In this document: positions 25,401-37,770 of the stretch, piece by piece
Position numbering within the stretch: position 1 is the first letter of the stretch
How the letters are laid out: each line of letters begins with the position of its first letter
Source: Ptiloglossa arizonensis
Lineage: Eukaryota > Arthropoda > Insecta > Hymenoptera > Colletidae
NCBI RefSeq assembly: GCF_051014685.1
Contig: NW_027478389.1
Span: forward strand, 1,736,001 to 1,800,000
Direction of reading: 5' to 3'
Length of the DNA: 64,000 bases
The notes under the pieces: generated by a model
What the model was told of the DNA's origin: nothing
The model's database searches: none
What the model saw: the letters and a program-made list of their open reading frames with translations, nothing else
Program-made: the position numbers and the translations under genes

Positions 25401-27775
25401 GTTTCTCAACCATTCCTTAACTTCAAACCCCCATATCTCGCGAACGGATTGACGAACTCGAGAATTTCCTATTGCATCTGAAAGCAGAAGCTCTCCAGAT
25501 TACAGCAGTATGTGTATTTTTTCCCTAGGCCACTGTAGTTATTGGTTTCGAGTGTCAGACTTGCGAAAATTTTGATGGTTTCTCAACCATTCCTTAACTT
25601 CAAACTCCCACATCTCGCGAACGAATTGACGAACTCGAGAAATTCCAGTTGCATCTGAAAGCAGAAACTCGCCCGATTACAAAGGTATGTGTATTTTTCC
25701 CCTAGGCCTTTGTAGTTATTGGTTTCGAGTATCAGCCTTGCGAAAATTTTGATGGTTTCTCAACCATTCCATAACTTCAAACGCCCATATCTCGCGAACG
25801 GATTAACGAACTCGAGAATTTCCTATTGCATCTGAAAGCAGAAGCTCTCCAGATTACAACAGTATGTGTATTTTTTCCCTAGGCCACTGTAGTTATTGGT
25901 TTCGAGTATCAGCCTTGCGAAAGTATTGATGGTTTCTCAACCATTCCTTAACTTCAAACCTCCATATCTCGCGAACGGATTGACGAACTCGAGAAATTCC
26001 AGTTGCATCTGAAAGCAGAAACTCGCCCGATTACAAAGGTATGTGTATTTTTCCCCTAGGCCTTTGTAGTTATTGATTTCGAGTATCAGACTTGCGAAAA
26101 TTTTGATGGTTTCTCAAACATTCCTTAACTTCAAACACCCATATCTCGCGAACGGATCGACGAACACGAGAAATTCCGGATGCATCTGGAAGTAGAAACA
26201 CTCCCGATTACAACGGTAGGTGTATTTTTCCCCTAAGCCTTTGTAGTTATTGGTTTCGAATATCAGACTTGCGAAATTTTATTGGCTTATCAACCATTCC
26301 TTAAATTCAAACTCCCATATCTCGCGTACGGATTGACGAACTCCAGAAATTCCTGTTGCATCTGAAAGTAGAAACTCTCCCGATTACAACGGTATGTGTA
26401 TTTTTCCACTAGGCCATTGTAGTTATTGGTTTCGAGTATCAGACTTGCGAAAATTTTGATGGTTTCTTAGCCATTCCTTAACTTCAAACTCCCACATCTC
26501 GCGAACGGATTGACGAACTCGAGAAATTCCTGTTGCATCTGGATGTAGAAACTCTCCAGATTCCAACGGTATGTGTATTTTTTCCCTAGGCCATTGTAGT
26601 TATTGGTTTCGAGTATCAGCCTTGCGAAAATTTTGATGGTTTCTCAACCATTCCTTAACTTCAAACCCCCATATCTCGCGAACGGATTGACGAACTCGAG
26701 AATTTCCTATTGCATCTGAAAGCAGAAGCTCTCCAGATTACAACAGTATGTGTATTTTTTCCCTAGGCCACTGTAGTTATTGGTTTCGAGTATCAGTCTT
26801 GCGAAAATATTGATGGTTTCTCAACCATTCCTTAACTTCAAACCTCCATATCTCGCGAACGGATTGACGAACTCGAGAAATTCCAGTTGCATCTGAAAGC
26901 AGAAACTCGCCCGATTACAAAGGTATGTGTATTTTTCCCCTAGGCCTTTGTAGTTATTGATTTCGAGTATCAGACTTGCGAAAATTTTGATGGTTTCTCA
27001 AACATTCCTTAACTTCAAACACCCATATCTCGCGAACGGATCGACGAACTCGAGAAATTCCGGATGCATCTGGAAGTAGAAACACTCCCGATTACAACGG
27101 TAGGTGTATTTTTCCCCTAAGCCTTTGTAGTTATTGGTTTCGAATATCAGACTTGCGAAATTTTATTGGCTTATCAACCATTCCTTAAATTCAAACTCCC
27201 ATATCTCGCGTACGGATTGACGAACTCCAGAAATTCCTGTTGCATCTGAAAGTAGAAACTCTCCCGATTACAACGGTATGTGTATTTTTCCACTAGGCCA
27301 TTGTAGTTATTGGTTTCGAGTATCAGACTCGCGAAAATTTTGATGGTTTCTTAGCCATTCCTTAACTTCAAACTCCCACATCTCGCGAACGGATTGACGA
27401 ACTCGAGAAATTCCTGTTGCATCTGGATGTAGAAACTCTCCAGATTCCAACGGTATGTGTATTTTTTCCCTAGGCCATTGTAGTTATTGGTTTCGAGTAT
27501 CAGCCTTGCGAAAATTTTGATGGTTTCTCAACCATTCCTTAACTTCAAACCCCCATATCTCGCGAACGGATTGACGAACTCGAGAATTTCCTATTGCATC
27601 TGAAAGCAGAAGCTGTCCAGATTACAACAGTATGTGTATTTTTTCCCTAGGCCACTGTAGTTATTGGTTTCGAGTGTCAGACTTGCGAAAATTTTGATGG
27701 TTTCTCAACCATTCCTTAACTTCAAACTCCCACATCTCGCGAACGGATTGACGAACTCGAGAAATTGCAGTTGCA
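22466..27775 (+). repeat. Large tandem duplication, copy 1 (about 5.31 kb, 30 monomers)
   Basis: From TCTCTCGATTACAACGG near 22,481 the sequence matches the downstream copy at a displacement of 5,309 bp up to about 24,560. It then matches at 5,841 bp (for example 24,625/30,466 and 27,614/33,455) to the end. Linked rare variants prove the pairing: GTATTTTATCCCC, CAGACCCTGCG, GCGATCGGATTGACTAAC, CCCCGAGGCCTATG and CTAAGCTTTGTAG. Differences are rare, for example CCTTAACTTC near 23,834 against CCTTAGCTTC near 29,143. Confidence 0.9.
25900..27667 (+). repeat. Nested 5-monomer tandem pair (884-bp unit)
   Basis: About 25,900-26,783 and 26,784-27,667 match at 884 bp (anchors 26,040/26,924), five monomers less one base. 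Linked markers in both are TTCCGGATGCATCTGG, GTAGAAACACTCCC, GCGAAATTTTATTGG and GACGAACTCCAG. The same pair recurs at about 31,741-33,508 as part of the larger duplication, so the 884-bp duplication is older than the 5.3-kb one. Confidence 0.82.
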
Positions 27776-29878
27776 TCTGAAAGTAGAAACTCTCTCGATT
27801 ACAACGGTATGTGTATTTTATCCCCTAGGCCATTGTAGTTATTGGTTTCGAGTATCAGACTTGCGAAAATTTTGATGGTTCCTCAACCATTCCTTAAATT
27901 CAAACTCCCACATCTCGCGAACGGATTGACGAACTCGAGAAATTCCTGTTGCATCTGAAAGCAGAAACTCGCCCGATTACAATGGTATGTGTATTTTTGC
28001 CCTAGGCCACAGTAGTTATTGGCTTCGAGTATCAGACTTGCGAAAATTTTGATGATTTCTCAACCATTCCTTAACTTCAAACTCCCATATCTCTCGAACG
28101 GATTGACGAACTCGAAAAATTCCTGTTGCATCTGAAAGCAGTAGCTCGCCCGATTACAACGGGATGTGTATTCTTGCCCTAGGGCAAAGTAGTTATTGGT
28201 TTTGAGTATCAGACTTGCGAAAATTGTGATGGTTTCTCAACCATTCCTTAACTTCAAACACCCATATCTCGCGAACGGATCGACGAACTCGAGAAATTCC
28301 GGTTGCATCTGGAAGTAGAAGCTCTCCCGATTACAACGGTATGTGTAGTTTTCCCCTAAGCCTTTGTAGTTATTGGTTTCGAGTGTCAGACCCTGCGAAA
28401 ATTTTGATGGCTTATCAACTATACCTTAAATTCAAACTCCCATATCTCGCGAACGGATTGACGAACTCGAGAAATTCCTGTTGCATCTGAAAGTAGAAAC
28501 TCTCTCGATTACAACGGTATGTGTATTTTATCCCCTAGGCCATTGTAGTTATTGGTTTCGAGTACCAGACTTGCGAAAATTTTGATGGTTCCTCAACCAT
28601 TCCTTAAATTCAAACTCCCACATCTCGCGAACGGATTGACGAACTCGAGAAATTCCGGTTGCATCTGGAAGTAGAAACTCTCCAGATTACAACGGTATGT
28701 GTATTTTTTCCCTAGGCCATTGTAGTTATTGGTTTCGAGTATCAGCCTTGCGAAAATTTTGATGGTTTCTGAACCATTCCTTAAATTCAAACTCCCATAT
28801 CTCGCGATCGGATTGACTAACTCGAGAAATTCCGGTTGCATCTGGAAGTAGAAACTCTCCAGATTTCAACGGTATGTGTATTTTTCCCCGAGGCCTATGT
28901 TGTTATTGATTTCGAGTATCAGACTTGCGAAAATTGTGATGGTTTCTCAACCATTCCTTAACTTCGAACTCCCATATCTGGCGAACGGATCGACGAACTC
29001 GAGAAATTCCTGTTGCATCTGGAAGTAGAAACTCTCCCGATTACAACGGTAGGTGTATTTTTCCCCTAAGCCTTTGTAGTTATTGGTTTCGAATACCAGA
29101 CTTGCGAAATTTTGATGGTTTCCCAACAATTCCTTAGCTTCAAACTCCCGTATCTCGCGAACGGATTGACGATCCCGAGAAATTCCTGTTGCATCTGAAA
29201 GTAGAAACACGCCCGATTACAAAGGTATGTGTATTTTTCCCCTAAGCCGTTGTAGTTATTGGTTTCGAGTGTCAGACTTGCGAAAATTTTGATGGCTTAT
29301 CAACCATTCCTTAAATTCAAACTCCCATATCTCGCGTACGGATCGACGTACTCGAGAAATTCCTGTTGCATCTGAAAGTAGAAACTCTCCCGATTACAAC
29401 GGTATGGGTATTTTTGCCTTAGGCCATAGTTGTTATTGGTTTCGAGTATCAGAATTGCGAAAATTGTGATGGTTTCTCAACCATTCCTTAACTTCAAACT
29501 CCCATATCTCGCGAACGGATCGACGAACTCGAGAAATTCCGGTTGCATCTGGAAGTAGAAACTCTCCCGATTACAATGGTATGTGTATTTTTCCCCTAAG
29601 CCATTGTAGTTATTGGTTTCGAGTATCAGACTTGCGAAAATTTTGATGGTTTATTAACCATTCCTTAACTTCAAACACCCATATCTCGCGAACGGATCGA
29701 CGAACTCGAGAAATTCCTGTTGCATCTGGAAGTAGAAACTCTCCCGATTACAACGGTGGGTGTGTTTTCCCCCTAAGCCTTTGTAGTTATTGGTTTCGAG
29801 TGTCAGACTTGCGAAAATTTTGATGGTTTCTCAACCATTCCTTAATTTCAAACACCCATATCTCGCGAACGGATTGAC

Positions 29879-30410
29879 GAACTCGAGAAATTCCTGTTGC
29901 ATCTGAAAGCAGAAAGTTGCGCGATTACAATGGTGTGTGTATTTTTCCCCTAAGCCTTTGTAGTTAGTGGTTTCGAGTGTCAGACCCTGCGAAAATTTTG
30001 ATGGCTTATCAACCATTCCTTAAATTCAAACTCCCATTTCTCGCGAACGGATTGACGAACTCGAGAAATTCCTGTTGCATCTGGAAGTAGAAACTCTCCC
30101 GATTTCAACGGTATGTGTATTTTTCCACTAAGCCTTTGTAGTTATTGGTTTCGAGTGTCAGAGTTGCGACAATTTTGATGGCTTATCAACCATTCCTTTA
30201 ATTCAAACTCCCATATCTCGCGAACGGATTGACGAACTCGAGAAATTCCTGTTGCATCTGAAAGTAGAAACTCTCCCGATTACAACGGTATGTGTATTTT
30301 ATCCCCTAGGCCACTGTAGTTATTGGTTTCGAATATCAGACTTGCGAAATTTTGATGTTTTCCCAACCATTCCTTAACTTCAAACTCCCGTATCTCGCGA
30401 ACGGATTGAC
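29879..30410 (+). repeat. Three-monomer insertion in the second large copy
   Basis: About 532 bp present here have no counterpart near 24,570 in the first copy. The stretch includes the unusual AGAAAGTTGCGCGATTAC and GTTAGTGGTTTCG, plus another copy of the CAGACCCTGCG and GTATTTTATCCCC variants. Its length is three monomers to within a base, so monomer register is kept. Polarity (gain or loss) cannot be told from this window. Confidence 0.75.
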
Positions 30411-31740
30411 GATCCTGAGAAATTCCTGTTGCATCTGAAAGTAGAAACTCGCCCGATTACAAAGGTATGTGTATTTTTCCCCTACGCCTTTGTAGTTATT
30501 GATTTCGAGTATCATACTTGCGAAAATTTTGATGGTTTCTCAACCATTCCTTAACTTCAAACTCCGACATTTGGCGAACGGATCGACGAACTCGAGAAAT
30601 TCCGGTTGCATCTGGAAGTAGAAACTCTCCAGATTCCAACGGTATGTGTATTTTTCCCCTAAGCCTTTGTAGTTATTGGTTTCGAGTGTCAGACTTGCGA
30701 AAATTTTGATGGTTTATCAACCATTCCTTATCTTCAAACTCCCGTATCTCGCGAACGGATTGACGATCCCGAGAAATTCCTGTTGCATCTGAAAGTAGAA
30801 ACTCGCCCGATTACAAAGGTATGTGTATTTTTCCCCTAAGCTTTGTAGTTATTGGTTTCGAGTGTCAGACTTGCGAAAATTTTGATGGCTTATCAACCAT
30901 TCCTTAAATTCAAACTCCCATATCTCGCCTACGGATTGACGAACTCGAGAAATTCCTGTTGCATCTGAAAGTAGAAACTCTCCCGATTACAACGGTATTT
31001 GTATTTTTCCACTAGGCCATTGTAGTTATTGGTTTCGAGTATCAGACTTGCGAAAATTTTGATGGTTTCTTAGCCATTCCTTAACTTCAAACTCCCACAT
31101 CTCGCGAACGGATTGACGAACTCGAGAAATTCCGGTTGCATCTGGAAGTAGAAACTCTCCAGATTCCAACGGTATGTGTATTTTTTCCCTAGGCCATTGT
31201 AGTTATTGGTTTCGAGTATCAGCCTTGCGAAAATTTTGATGGTTTCTCAACCATTCCTTAACTTCAAACCCCCATATCTCGCGAACGGATTGACGAACTC
31301 GAGAATTTCCTATTGCATCTGAAAGCAGAAGCTCTCCAGATTACAGCAGTATGTGTATTTTTTCCCTAGGCCACTGTAGTTATTGGTTTCGAGTGTCAGA
31401 CTTGCGAAAATTTTGATGGTTTCTCAACCATTCCTTAACTTCAAACTCCCACATCTCGCGAACGAATTGACGAACTCGAGAAATTCCAGTTGCATCTGAA
31501 AGCAGAAACTCGCCCGATTACAAAGGTATGTGTATTTTTCCCCTAGGCCTTTGTAGTTATTGGTTTCGAGTATCAGCCTTGCGAAAATTTTGATGGTTTC
31601 TCAACCATTCCATAACTTCAAACGCCCATATCTCGCGAACGGATTAACGAACTCGAGAATTTCCTATTGCATCTGAAAGCAGAAGCTCTCCAGATTACAA
31701 CAGTATGTGTATTTTTTCCCTAGGCCACTGTAGTTATTGG

Positions 31741-33508
31741 TTTCGAGTATCAGCCTTGCGAAAGTATTGATGGTTTCTCAACCATTCCTTAACTTCAAAC
31801 CTCCATATCTCGCGAACGGATTGACGAACTCGAGAAATTCCAGTTGCATCTGAAAGCAGAAACTCGCCCGATTACAAAGGTATGTGTATTTTTCCCCTAG
31901 GCCTTTGTAGTTATTGATTTCGAGTATCAGACTTGCGAAAATTTTGATGGTTTCTCAAACATTCCTTAACTTCAAACACCCATATCTCGCGAACGGATCG
32001 ACGAACACGAGAAATTCCGGATGCATCTGGAAGTAGAAACACTCCCGATTACAACGGTAGGTGTATTTTTCCCCTAAGCCTTTGTAGTTATTGGTTTCGA
32101 ATATCAGACTTGCGAAATTTTATTGGCTTATCAACCATTCCTTAAATTCAAACTCCCATATCTCGCGTACGGATTGACGAACTCCAGAAATTCCTGTTGC
32201 ATCTGAAAGTAGAAACTCTCCCGATTACAACGGTATGTGTATTTTTCCACTAGGCCATTGTAGTTATTGGTTTCGAGTATCAGACTTGCGAAAATTTTGA
32301 TGGTTTCTTAGCCATTCCTTAACTTCAAACTCCCACATCTCGCGAACGGATTGACGAACTCGAGAAATTCCTGTTGCATCTGGATGTAGAAACTCTCCAG
32401 ATTCCAACGGTATGTGTATTTTTTCCCTAGGCCATTGTAGTTATTGGTTTCGAGTATCAGCCTTGCGAAAATTTTGATGGTTTCTCAACCATTCCTTAAC
32501 TTCAAACCCCCATATCTCGCGAACGGATTGACGAACTCGAGAATTTCCTATTGCATCTGAAAGCAGAAGCTCTCCAGATTACAACAGTATGTGTATTTTT
32601 TCCCTAGGCCACTGTAGTTATTGGTTTCGAGTATCAGTCTTGCGAAAATATTGATGGTTTCTCAACCATTCCTTAACTTCAAACCTCCATATCTCGCGAA
32701 CGGATTGACGAACTCGAGAAATTCCAGTTGCATCTGAAAGCAGAAACTCGCCCGATTACAAAGGTATGTGTATTTTTCCCCTAGGCCTTTGTAGTTATTG
32801 ATTTCGAGTATCAGACTTGCGAAAATTTTGATGGTTTCTCAAACATTCCTTAACTTCAAACACCCATATCTCGCGAACGGATCGACGAACTCGAGAAATT
32901 CCGGATGCATCTGGAAGTAGAAACACTCCCGATTACAACGGTAGGTGTATTTTTCCCCTAAGCCTTTGTAGTTATTGGTTTCGAATATCAGACTTGCGAA
33001 ATTTTATTGGCTTATCAACCATTCCTTAAATTCAAACTCCCATATCTCGCGTACGGATTGACGAACTCCAGAAATTCCTGTTGCATCTGAAAGTAGAAAC
33101 TCTCCCGATTACAACGGTATGTGTATTTTTCCACTAGGCCATTGTAGTTATTGGTTTCGAGTATCAGACTCGCGAAAATTTTGATGGTTTCTTAGCCATT
33201 CCTTAACTTCAAACTCCCACATCTCGCGAACGGATTGACGAACTCGAGAAATTCCTGTTGCATCTGGATGTAGAAACTCTCCAGATTCCAACGGTATGTG
33301 TATTTTTTCCCTAGGCCATTGTAGTTATTGGTTTCGAGTATCAGCCTTGCGAAAATTTTGATGGTTTCTCAACCATTCCTTAACTTCAAACCCCCATATC
33401 TCGCGAACGGATTGACGAACTCGAGAATTTCCTATTGCATCTGAAAGCAGAAGCTGTCCAGATTACAACAGTATGTGTATTTTTTCCCTAGGCCACTGTA
33501 GTTATTGG
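31741..33508 (+). repeat. Nested 5-monomer tandem pair, second occurrence
   Basis: This is the copy of 25,900-27,667 displaced by 5,841 bp, again as two 884-bp units (about 31,741-32,624 and 32,625-33,508). It keeps the private CAGACTCGCG in the second unit (about 33,166, matching 27,325) and AGCTGTCCAG (about 33,451, matching 27,610). Confidence 0.82.
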
Positions 33509-34871
33509 TTTCGAGTGTCAGACTTGCGAAAATTTTGATGGTTTCTCAACCATTCCTTAACTTCAAACTCCCACATCTCGCGAACGGATTGACGAACTCG
33601 AGAAATTCCAGTTGCATCCGAAAGCAGAAACTCGCCCGATTACAAAGGTATGTGTATTTTTCCCCTAGGCCTTTGTAGTTATTGGTTTCGAGTATCAGCC
33701 TTGCGAAAATTTTGATGGTTTCTCAACCATTCCTTAACTTCAAACCCCCATATCTCGCGAACGGATTGACGAACTCGAGAATTTCCTATTGCATCTGAAA
33801 GCAGAAGCTCTCCAGATTACCACAGTATGTGTATTTTTTCCCTAGGCCACTGTAGTTATGGGTTTCGAGTATCAGCCTTGCGAAAATTTGGATGGTTTCT
33901 CAACCATTCCTTAACTTCAAACCTCCATATCTCGCGAACGGATTGACGAACTCGAGAAATTCCTGTTGCATTTGAAAGTAGAAACTCGCCCGGTTACAAA
34001 GGTATGTGTGTTTTTCCCCTAGGCCTTTGTAGTTATTGATTTCGAGTATCAGACTTGCGAAAATTTTGATGGTTTCTCAACCATTCCTTAACTTCAAACA
34101 CCCATATCTCGCGAACGGATTGACGAACTCGAGAAATTCCGGATGCATCTGGAAGTAGAAACACTCCCGATTACAACGGTAGGTGTATTTTTCCCCTAAG
34201 CCTTTGTAGTTATTGGTTTCGAGTGTCAGACTTGCGAAAATTTCGATGGCTTATCAACCATTCCTTAAATTCAAACTCCCACATCTCGCGTACGGATTGA
34301 CGAACTCGAGAAATTCCTGTTGCATCTGAAATTAGAAACTCTCCCGATTACAACGGTATGTGTATTTTTGCCCTAGGCCATAATAGTTATTGGTTTCGAG
34401 TATCAGACTTGCGAAAATTGTGATGGTTTCTCAACCATTCCTTAAATTCAAACTCCCATATCTCGCGAACGGATTGACGAACTCGAAAAATTCTAGTTGC
34501 ATCTGAAAGCAGAAACTCGCCCGATTACAAAGGTATGTTTATTTTTCCCCTAGGCCTTTGTAGTTAATGATTTCGAGTATCAGACTTGCGAAAATTTTGA
34601 TGGTTTCTCAACCATTCCTTAACTTCAAACACCCATATCTCGCGTACGGATTGACGAACTCGAGAAATTCCTGTTGCATCTGAAAGTAGAAACTCTCCCG
34701 ATTACAACGGTATGTGTATTTTTCCCCTGAGCCTTTGTAGTTATTGGTTTCGAATATCAGACTTGCGAAATTTTGATGGCTTAGCAACCATTCCTTAAAT
34801 TCAAACTCCCATATCTCGCGTACGGATTGACGAACTCCAGAAATTCCTGTTGCATCTGAAAGTAGAAACTC

Positions 34872-34888
34872 TCCCGATTACAACGATA
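34872..34888 (-). other. Best CENP-B-box-like match, copy 2 (8 of 9)
   Basis: This carries the same variant as 17888-17904. The two lie in matching blocks (about 17.7-18.1 kb and 34.7-35.1 kb) that also share GAGTTTCAG and AAAAATATGATGG just downstream, so they are copies of one event rather than two independent gains. Confidence 0.4.
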
Positions 34889-37770
34889 TGTGTATTTTTC
34901 CACTAGGCCATTGTAGTTATTGGTTTCGAGTTTCAGACTTGCGAAAAATATGATGGTTTCTCAACCATTCCTTAACTTCAAACTCCCACATCTCGCGTAC
35001 GGATTGACGAAGTCGAGAAATTCCTGTTGCATCTGAAAGCAGAAACTCGCCCGATTACAAAGGTATGTGTATTTTTCCCCTAGGCCTTTGTAGTTATTGA
35101 TTTCGAGTATCAGACTTGCGAAATTTTGATGGTTTCTCAACCATTCCTTAACTTCAAACTCCCACATCTCACGTACGGATTGACGAACTCAAGAAATTCC
35201 TCTTGCATCTGAAAGTAGAATCTCTCCCGATTACAACGGTATGTGTATCTTTCCCCTAAGCCTTTGTAGTTATTGGTTTCGAGGGTCAGACTTGCGAAAA
35301 TTTTGATGGTTTCTCAACCATTCCTTAATTTTAAACTACCACATCTCGCGAACGGATTGACGAACTCGAGAAATTCCGGTTGCATCTGGAAGTAGAAACT
35401 CTCCAGATTACAACTGTATGTGCATTTTTCCCCCAAGCTTTTGTAGTTATTGGTTTCGAGTATCAGACTTGCGAAAATTTTGATGGCTTATCAACCATTC
35501 CTTAAATTCCAACTCCCATATCTCGCGAACGGATTGACGAACTCGAGAAATTCCTGTTGCGTCTTAAAGTAGAAACTCTCCCGTTTAAAACGGTATATGT
35601 ATTTTTCCCCTAAGCCTTTGTAGTTATTGGTTTCGAGTGTCAGACTTGCGAAAATTTTGAAGGTTTATCAACCATTCCTTAAATTCAAACTCCAATATCT
35701 CGCGAACGGATTGACGAACTCGAGAAATTCCGGTTGCATCTGGAAGTAGAAACTCTCCCGATTACAACGGTATGTGTATTTTTCCCCTAAGCATTTGTAG
35801 TTATTGGTTTCGAGTGTCAGACTTGCGAAAATTTTGATGGTTTCTCAACCATTCCTTAACTTCAAACACCCATATCTCGCGAACGGATCGACGAACTCGA
35901 GAAATTCCTGTTGCATCTGGAAGTAGAAACTCTCCCGATTACAACGGTGGGTGTATTTTTCCACTAAGCCATTGTAGTTATTGGTTTCGAGTGTCAGACT
36001 TGCGAAAATTTTGATGGTTTATCAACCATTCCTTAAATTTAAACTCCTATATCTCGCGAACAGATTGACGAACTCGAAAAATTCCTGTTGCATCTGAAAG
36101 CAGTAGCTCGCCCGATTACAACGGGATGTGTATTCTTGCCCTAGGCCAAAGTAGTTATTGGTTTTGAGTATCAGACTTGCGAAAATTGTGATGGTTTCTC
36201 AACCATTCCTTAATTTCAAACACCCATATCTCGCGAACGGATCGACGAACTCGAGAAATTCCTGTTGCATCTGGAAGTAGAAACTCTCCCGATTACAACG
36301 GTATGGGTATTTTTGCCTTAGGCCATAGTTGTTATTGGTTTCGAGTATCAGAATTGCGAAATTTTGATGGTTTCTCAAGCATTCCTTAAATTCAAACTCC
36401 CATATCCCGCGAACGGATTGACCAACTCGAGAAATTCCGGTTGCATCTGGAAGTAGAAACTCTCCAGATTCCAACGGTATGTGTATTTTTTCCCTAGGCC
36501 ATTGTAGTTATTGGTTTCGAGTATCAGCCTTGCGAAAATTTTGATGGTAACTCAACCATTCCTTAACCTCAAACCCCCATATCTCGCGAACGGATTGACG
36601 AACTCGAGAATTTCTTATTGCATCTGAAAGCAGAACCTCTCCAGATTACAACGCTATGTGTATTTTTTCCCTAGGCCACTGTAGTTATTGGTTTCGAGTA
36701 TCAGGCTTGCGAAAATTTTGATGGTTACTCAACCATTCCTTAACTTCAAACCCCCATATCTCGCGTACGGATTGACGAACTCGAGAAATTCCTGTTGCAT
36801 CTGAAAGCAGAAACTCTCCCGATTACAACAGTATGTGTATTTTTCCACTACGCCATTGTAGTTATTGGTTTCGAGTATCAGACTTGCGAAAATTTTGATG
36901 GTTTCTTAGCCATTCCTTAACTTCAAACTCCCACATCTCGCGAACGGAATGACGAACTCGAGAAATTCCGGTTGCATCTGAAAGCAGAAGCTCTCCAGAT
37001 TACAACGGTATGTGTATTTTTTCCCTAGGCCACTGTAGTTATTGGTTTCGAGTATCAGCCTTGCGAAAATTTTGATGGTGTCTCAACCATTCCTTAACTT
37101 CAAGCTTCCGTATCTCGCGAACGGATTGACGATCCCGAGAAATTCCTGTTGCATCTGAAAGTAGAAACTCGCCCGATTACAAAGGTATGTGTATTTTTCC
37201 CCTAAGCCTTTGTAGTTATTGGTTTCGAGTGTCAGACTTGCGAAAATTTCGATGGCTTATCAACCATTCCTTAAATTCAAACTCCCATATCTCGCGTACG
37301 GATTGACGAACTCGAGAAATTCCTGTTGCATCTGAAAGTAGAAACTCGCCCGATTACAAAGGTATGTGTATTTTTCCCCTACGCCTTTGTAGTTATTGAT
37401 TTCGAGTATCAGACTTGCGAAAATTTTGATGGTTTCTCAACCATTCCTTAACTTCAAACTCCCACATTTGGCGAACGGATCGACGAACTCGAGAAATTCC
37501 GGTTGCATCTGGAAGTAGAAACTCTCCCGATTACAACGGTATGTGTATTTTTCCCCTAAGCCTTTGTAGTTATTGGTTTCGAGTGTCAGACTTGCGAAAA
37601 TTTTGGTGGCTTATCAACCATTCCTTAAATTCAAACTCCCATTTCTCGCTAACGGATTGACGAACTCGAGAAATTCCTGTTGCATCTGGTAGTAGAAACT
37701 CTCCCGATTACAACGGTATGTGTATTTTTCCCCTAAGCCTTTGTAGTTATTGATTTCGAGTATCAGACTT

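Larger units (their letters stand above)
27776..33610 (+). repeat. Large tandem duplication, copy 2 (about 5.84 kb, 33 monomers)
   Basis: This is the second copy of the block at 22,466-27,775. It is longer by about 532 bp, three monomers, which lie at about 29,879-30,410 between the GAACGGATTGACGA shared with copy 1 and the GATCCTGAG landmark. Either copy 2 gained or copy 1 lost this trimer. The copy ends near 33,610, where GCATCCGAAAGCAG replaces the GCATCTGAAAGTAG found at the copy 1/copy 2 junction. Confidence 0.9.
13100..37770 (+). repeat. Satellite domain II: mixed subfamilies with tandem pairs
   Basis: Markers appearing here are GACGATCCCGAG, GCGTACGGATTGACG, GAATTTCCTATTGCATC followed by AGCAGAAGCTCTCCAG, TTGATGGCTTATCAACC, and the 176-bp monomers with GCGAAATTTTG. 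The first 6 kb (13.1-19.05 kb) shows no long tandem pair beyond a 1,768-bp displacement. The last 4 kb (33.6-37.7 kb) is built from pieces also seen at 14.9-21 kb, for example about 36,361-37,030 against 19,553-20,222. Two clear tandem pairs lie between and are listed separately. Domain edges are approximate. Confidence 0.7.

Noticed and set aside
22466..33610. The 5.3-kb repeated block as a transposon or segmental gene duplication
   Set aside because: Both copies consist only of satellite monomers and their edges fall inside ordinary monomers, so unequal exchange explains them.
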